From Planctomycetia bacterium (GTDB lineage: Bacteria; Planctomycetota; Planctomycetia; Pirellulales; UBA1268): a stretch of DNA of 8,537 nucleotides. The translations under genes were made by a program, and so were the position numbers. A model generated the notes under the pieces. That model searched no databases. It was not told the DNA's origin and was given only the letters and a program-made list of their open reading frames with translations. The stretch covers positions 1 to 8,537 of the forward strand of contig RFPF01000117.1 in the NCBI GenBank assembly GCA_009926295.1, written 5' to 3'. This document shows positions 6,700 to 8,537 of the stretch, in pieces. Each line of letters begins with the position of its first letter. The first letter of the stretch is position 1.

Positions 6700-7139
6700 G
6701 CCAGCCGCTCCACGACGCCGCGGGCCGGCGGCACGTCACCCACCTCGAAGACGTGCTCGGAGACGAAATCCCGCCTGCCTCCGAAGAACAGCCGCACGCG
6801 CACGCACCAGCGGACCTTCACGATCACGCCCTCGTACGAGAGCGGGCTGGCGGGTAGCCGCACCACGATCTCGCCGCTCGGCACCGCCGCGGCAAGCGCC
6901 GAGACAGCGTCGACTCGGTCGAAGTGGTGGACGCCCAAATCCTCCTCCCCCTTCCCCTCCGTGTACCACACCACCGACCTCTCCACGGCGGCCACGACCA
7001 CCCCCGCGAGTCCGTCGATCTCGTAGCGCACGGCCAGCTCCTGACCGGGAGCGTAGACGCGGTCCGCGCGGTCGAAGTGCATGGCGACCCTGGGCGTGGG
7101 CGGCTTCGCAACGCCGTTGCTCGCCTCGGGCTCCGTCAT
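6696..7139 (-). CDS. Small arrestin-like beta-domain protein
   Basis: This 147-residue protein starts at the ATG at 7139, which overlaps the upstream gene's TGA (ATGA, 7136-7139), and ends in an identical overlap with the ATPase gene. After a Pro/Ala-rich leader (1-17) the sequence is nearly all predicted beta strand: YAPGQELAVRYEID 29-42, VVVAAVERSVVWYTEGKG 47-64, then GEIVVRLPASPLSYEGVIV (89-107) and VKVRWCVRVRLFFGG (107-121). The pattern of a charged-aliphatic strand, LPxSPLSYEG and an alternating strand resembles arrestin-N or Spo0M-like domains. This is a fold guess from pattern, not a database match. No signal peptide or membrane segment was seen. The same frame stays open far upstream, but that part lies within the membrane-protein gene and is a shadow. 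Confidence 0.85.
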   Translation of the reverse strand: MTEPEASNGVAKPPTPRVAMHFDRADRVYAPGQELAVRYEIDGLAGVVVAAVERSVVWYTEGKGEEDLGVHHFDRVDAVSALAAAVPSGEIVVRLPASPLSYEGVIVKVRWCVRVRLFFGGRRDFVSEHVFEVGDVPPARGVVERLA

Positions 7140-8179
7140 CCGTGCACCTCCGTCGGCCGGGGGAACACCACCAGCGGAAAGTACCTCGCGAAGGCGGGCC
7201 ACCGCTCCGGCCGCCCGTGAACCACGATCCGCCAGCGCACGGAGTTGTGCTGTGACGCGAAGGAGTGCATCGCCCCCATCGGGATCGTGACCGTCACGTG
7301 AGCCTCGAAGCGGATGCCCGGGGCGATCTGCAGGTCGGCCCATTCCTTGACGGTTTCCCGCCAGACGATCGCCCGTTCGGTGCGGGTGTCGGTGCCCTGG
7401 CGGAAGGACGCCAACTCCTCCACCTCGAGGTCGAGGGCGAGCCTCGGGAACGCGCCCGACCCGCCCTGGGCGAGCAGCACGTCGTAACTCCGCCCCGGCA
7501 CGAGCGGATGCTCGGAAATCTCCACCTGGGTGGTGCCGACAGCGGTCGTGAGAACGAGCCGCCTCACGAACAGCACGATTCCAGCGACGCCGATGGCGAG
7601 GAAGGGCACGATTACGGCCAGCAGCACCCACTCGACGCGACCGCTCAGGAGGTCGATGCCCGCATTGACGGCGAGTACCGCGAGAACCGCGTTCCAGAGG
7701 GCTGCGAACAGTCCCAGCCCCACGAGAGTCCAGCTTTCGGGGCTCTCGATCGGGAGACGGTAGCGGAGGATCGTGCCGGGCGAGTTGACAAGATCCTCGC
7801 ACGTTGGGACGCCGGGGTGGCCGTGGGCCGCCTTGTCGGGATCGCCCATGGTGTCGAGCAGTTCCGCGATCCCCTCCTTGGCGGCCCGTCGCTCCTCGGA
7901 CTTTCCCCAGCCGCGCACGGTACGGGTCAGCCCGGAAGCGCCGAAGGCGAGCAGCGCGCCGGGAATGAGCAGCATGAAGAGCCACAGCCACCAGCGCGAC
8001 CGCGGCAGGCCTGCGGCATCCGCGTCGAAGCTGACGACTCCGGTGACGAGCAGGCCGACGAAGGAGAGGCCGGCCAGCACAAGCGCGGCGTAAAACACCG
8101 CCTCTCCGAACGATCCCCACGCCTGGGATCCGGTGCGGCGGTGCCCGCGTTTCTTGCCGAAGAACCGCGGCAACCTCAC
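7136..8179 (-). CDS. Polytopic membrane protein with C-terminal beta domain
   Basis: I do not recognise a named family. The start is taken as GTG at 8177-8179, because AAGGAG sits 8 nt upstream; the longer GTG at 8188 would overlap that site. In 350-residue numbering from 8188, the first 25 residues are basic. Four hydrophobic segments follow at about 30-53, 66-86, 153-174 and 187-209. A loop of about 65 residues joins segments 2 and 3 (KSEERRAAKEGIAELLDTMGD, then PTCEDLVNSPGTILRYRLP). The C-terminal 140 residues are soluble and strand-rich: VEISEHPLVPGRSYDVLLAQ 222-241, FEAHVTVTIPMGAMHSF 294-310 and NSVRWRIVVHG 315-325, which look arrestin-like, as does the next gene. It is the first gene of the ATGA-linked cassette. 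It could be a membrane sensor or scaffold for the ATPase. Confidence 0.85.
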   Translation of the reverse strand: MRLPRFFGKKRGHRRTGSQAWGSFGEAVFYAALVLAGLSFVGLLVTGVVSFDADAAGLPRSRWWLWLFMLLIPGALLAFGASGLTRTVRGWGKSEERRAAKEGIAELLDTMGDPDKAAHGHPGVPTCEDLVNSPGTILRYRLPIESPESWTLVGLGLFAALWNAVLAVLAVNAGIDLLSGRVEWVLLAVIVPFLAIGVAGIVLFVRRLVLTTAVGTTQVEISEHPLVPGRSYDVLLAQGGSGAFPRLALDLEVEELASFRQGTDTRTERAIVWRETVKEWADLQIAPGIRFEAHVTVTIPMGAMHSFASQHNSVRWRIVVHGRPERWPAFARYFPLVVFPRPTEVHG

Positions 8180-8187
8180 GGAGTTCA

Positions 8188-8193
8188 CTCCTT
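8188..8193 (-). promoter_or_regulatory. Shine-Dalgarno AAGGAG deciding the membrane-protein start
   Basis: On the minus strand AAGGAG occupies 8193-8188, leaving 8 nt to GTG at 8179-8177. The alternative GTG at 8188-8186 shares its first G with this motif and so could not use it. Confidence 0.6.
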
Positions 8194-8254
8194 GCAGCCG
8201 GCGGGCAACCGCCCGATCCGCGGGCCGACGGCCCTCGTGTTCCTCCGCATTATG

Positions 8255-8286
8255 GCCGCGTCGCGGCGGGCTCGCCCGTCGGGGCG
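8255..8286. other. GC-rich inverted repeats downstream of the alpha-CTD gene
   Basis: GCCGCG 8255-8260 pairs with CGCGGC 8262-8267 (practical loop 5 nt), and CGCCC 8273-8277 pairs with GGGCG 8282-8286 (4-nt loop). Both lie between the alpha-CTD stop and the cassette start. No T-tract follows in either direction, so an intrinsic terminator is doubtful and chance in GC-rich DNA is possible. Confidence 0.25.
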
Positions 8287-8287
8287 T

Positions 8288-8537
8288 TCACGCCAGCGAT
8301 TCCTGGCGATTTTCAGCCGATTCCGGCGCCGATTCTCCGGCCGGCCGCGACGCACGGAAGAAGCCTATCCTCTCCAGCGACCGGTAGACCTCCTCGAGGG
8401 TCTTCTCGCCGAAATTGGAGATGGACAGGAGGTCGGCCCGGGTGCAGTTGAGCAGGTCGTGCACGGTGAAGATGCCCTTCTCCTCGAGGCAGTTCGTCGT
8501 CCGCACGGAGAGGCCGATCTCGGCGGTGCTCATCTCC
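8288..8537 (-). CDS. RNA polymerase alpha-CTD-like protein, probably C-terminal fragment
   Basis: From the Met at 8533 the protein is 81 residues and most of it is an alpha C-terminal domain: IGLSVRTTNCLEEKGIFTV (6-24), DLLNCTRADLLSISNFGEK (26-44), TLEEVYRSLERIGF (45-58), then an acidic/Ser tail. In E. coli alpha this domain contacts UP-element DNA and activators. Residues equivalent to Arg265, Asn268, Gly296 and Lys298 are present (Arg11, Asn14, Gly42, Lys44), with Ser299 replaced by Thr45. The frame remains open to the window end, and the only GGAG abuts the ATG, too close for a ribosome site. Met is therefore probably internal, and this is likely the end of a longer protein. It could be rpoA itself, but the extended acidic tail and the lack of ribosomal-protein neighbours here argue for a separate protein that uses this fold. 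Confidence 0.8.
   Translation of the reverse strand, partial: EMSTAEIGLSVRTTNCLEEKGIFTVHDLLNCTRADLLSISNFGEKTLEEVYRSLERIGFFRASRPAGESAPESAENRQESLA

Noticed and set aside
7140..8120. Upstream extension of the arrestin-like frame to 474 codons
   Set aside because: The extension is Arg/Pro-rich and lies inside the membrane-protein gene. The ATGA overlap at 7136-7139 gives the natural start.
8180..8188. Start of the membrane protein at GTG 8188
   Set aside because: The only good Shine-Dalgarno (8188-8193) overlaps it, and that site is well placed for GTG 8179 instead.

Overview
The window is GC-rich, gene-dense bacterial DNA. Long antisense reading frames that are only shadows of the real genes are common, as expected at this base composition. 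Three things point to Planctomycetota, probably a Pirellulales-like lineage: a formylglycine-generating enzyme with its catalytic cysteines, an exported Pro/Ala-rich protein with a Cys/Tyr head, and an RNA polymerase alpha-CTD module outside a visible rpoA. This assignment is inferred from gene content. No 16S rRNA or other phylogenetic marker is present.

Layout. The plus strand (1-2832) carries three genes: an unrecognised beta-rich protein whose frame is open at the left edge, a CHAD-domain protein, and a membrane-anchored formylglycine-generating enzyme whose start lies 6 nt after the CHAD stop. A convergent spacer with hairpins (2833-2915) separates these from the minus-strand block. Read in transcription order (right to left), that block is: an alpha-CTD-like protein running off the right edge; a three-gene cassette joined by two 4-bp ATGA overlaps (polytopic membrane protein, small arrestin-like protein, AAA-type P-loop ATPase); a 193-bp spacer with a hairpin plus T-tract; an exported Pro/Ala-rich protein; and a bacterial PolX (polymerase plus PHP nuclease).

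How the genes may work together. CHAD and FGE look like one transcription unit, but no shared function is evident. FGE would activate the exported sulfatases in which planctomycetes are rich; none is encoded here. The ATGA-linked cassette is the most system-like part: a membrane protein with a beta-rich C-terminal domain, a small arrestin-like beta protein and an AAA ATPase, apparently translated together. I cannot assign it to a described system. PolX is a complete and ordinary repair enzyme. I saw no tRNA, rRNA, CRISPR array, insertion sequence or phage gene.
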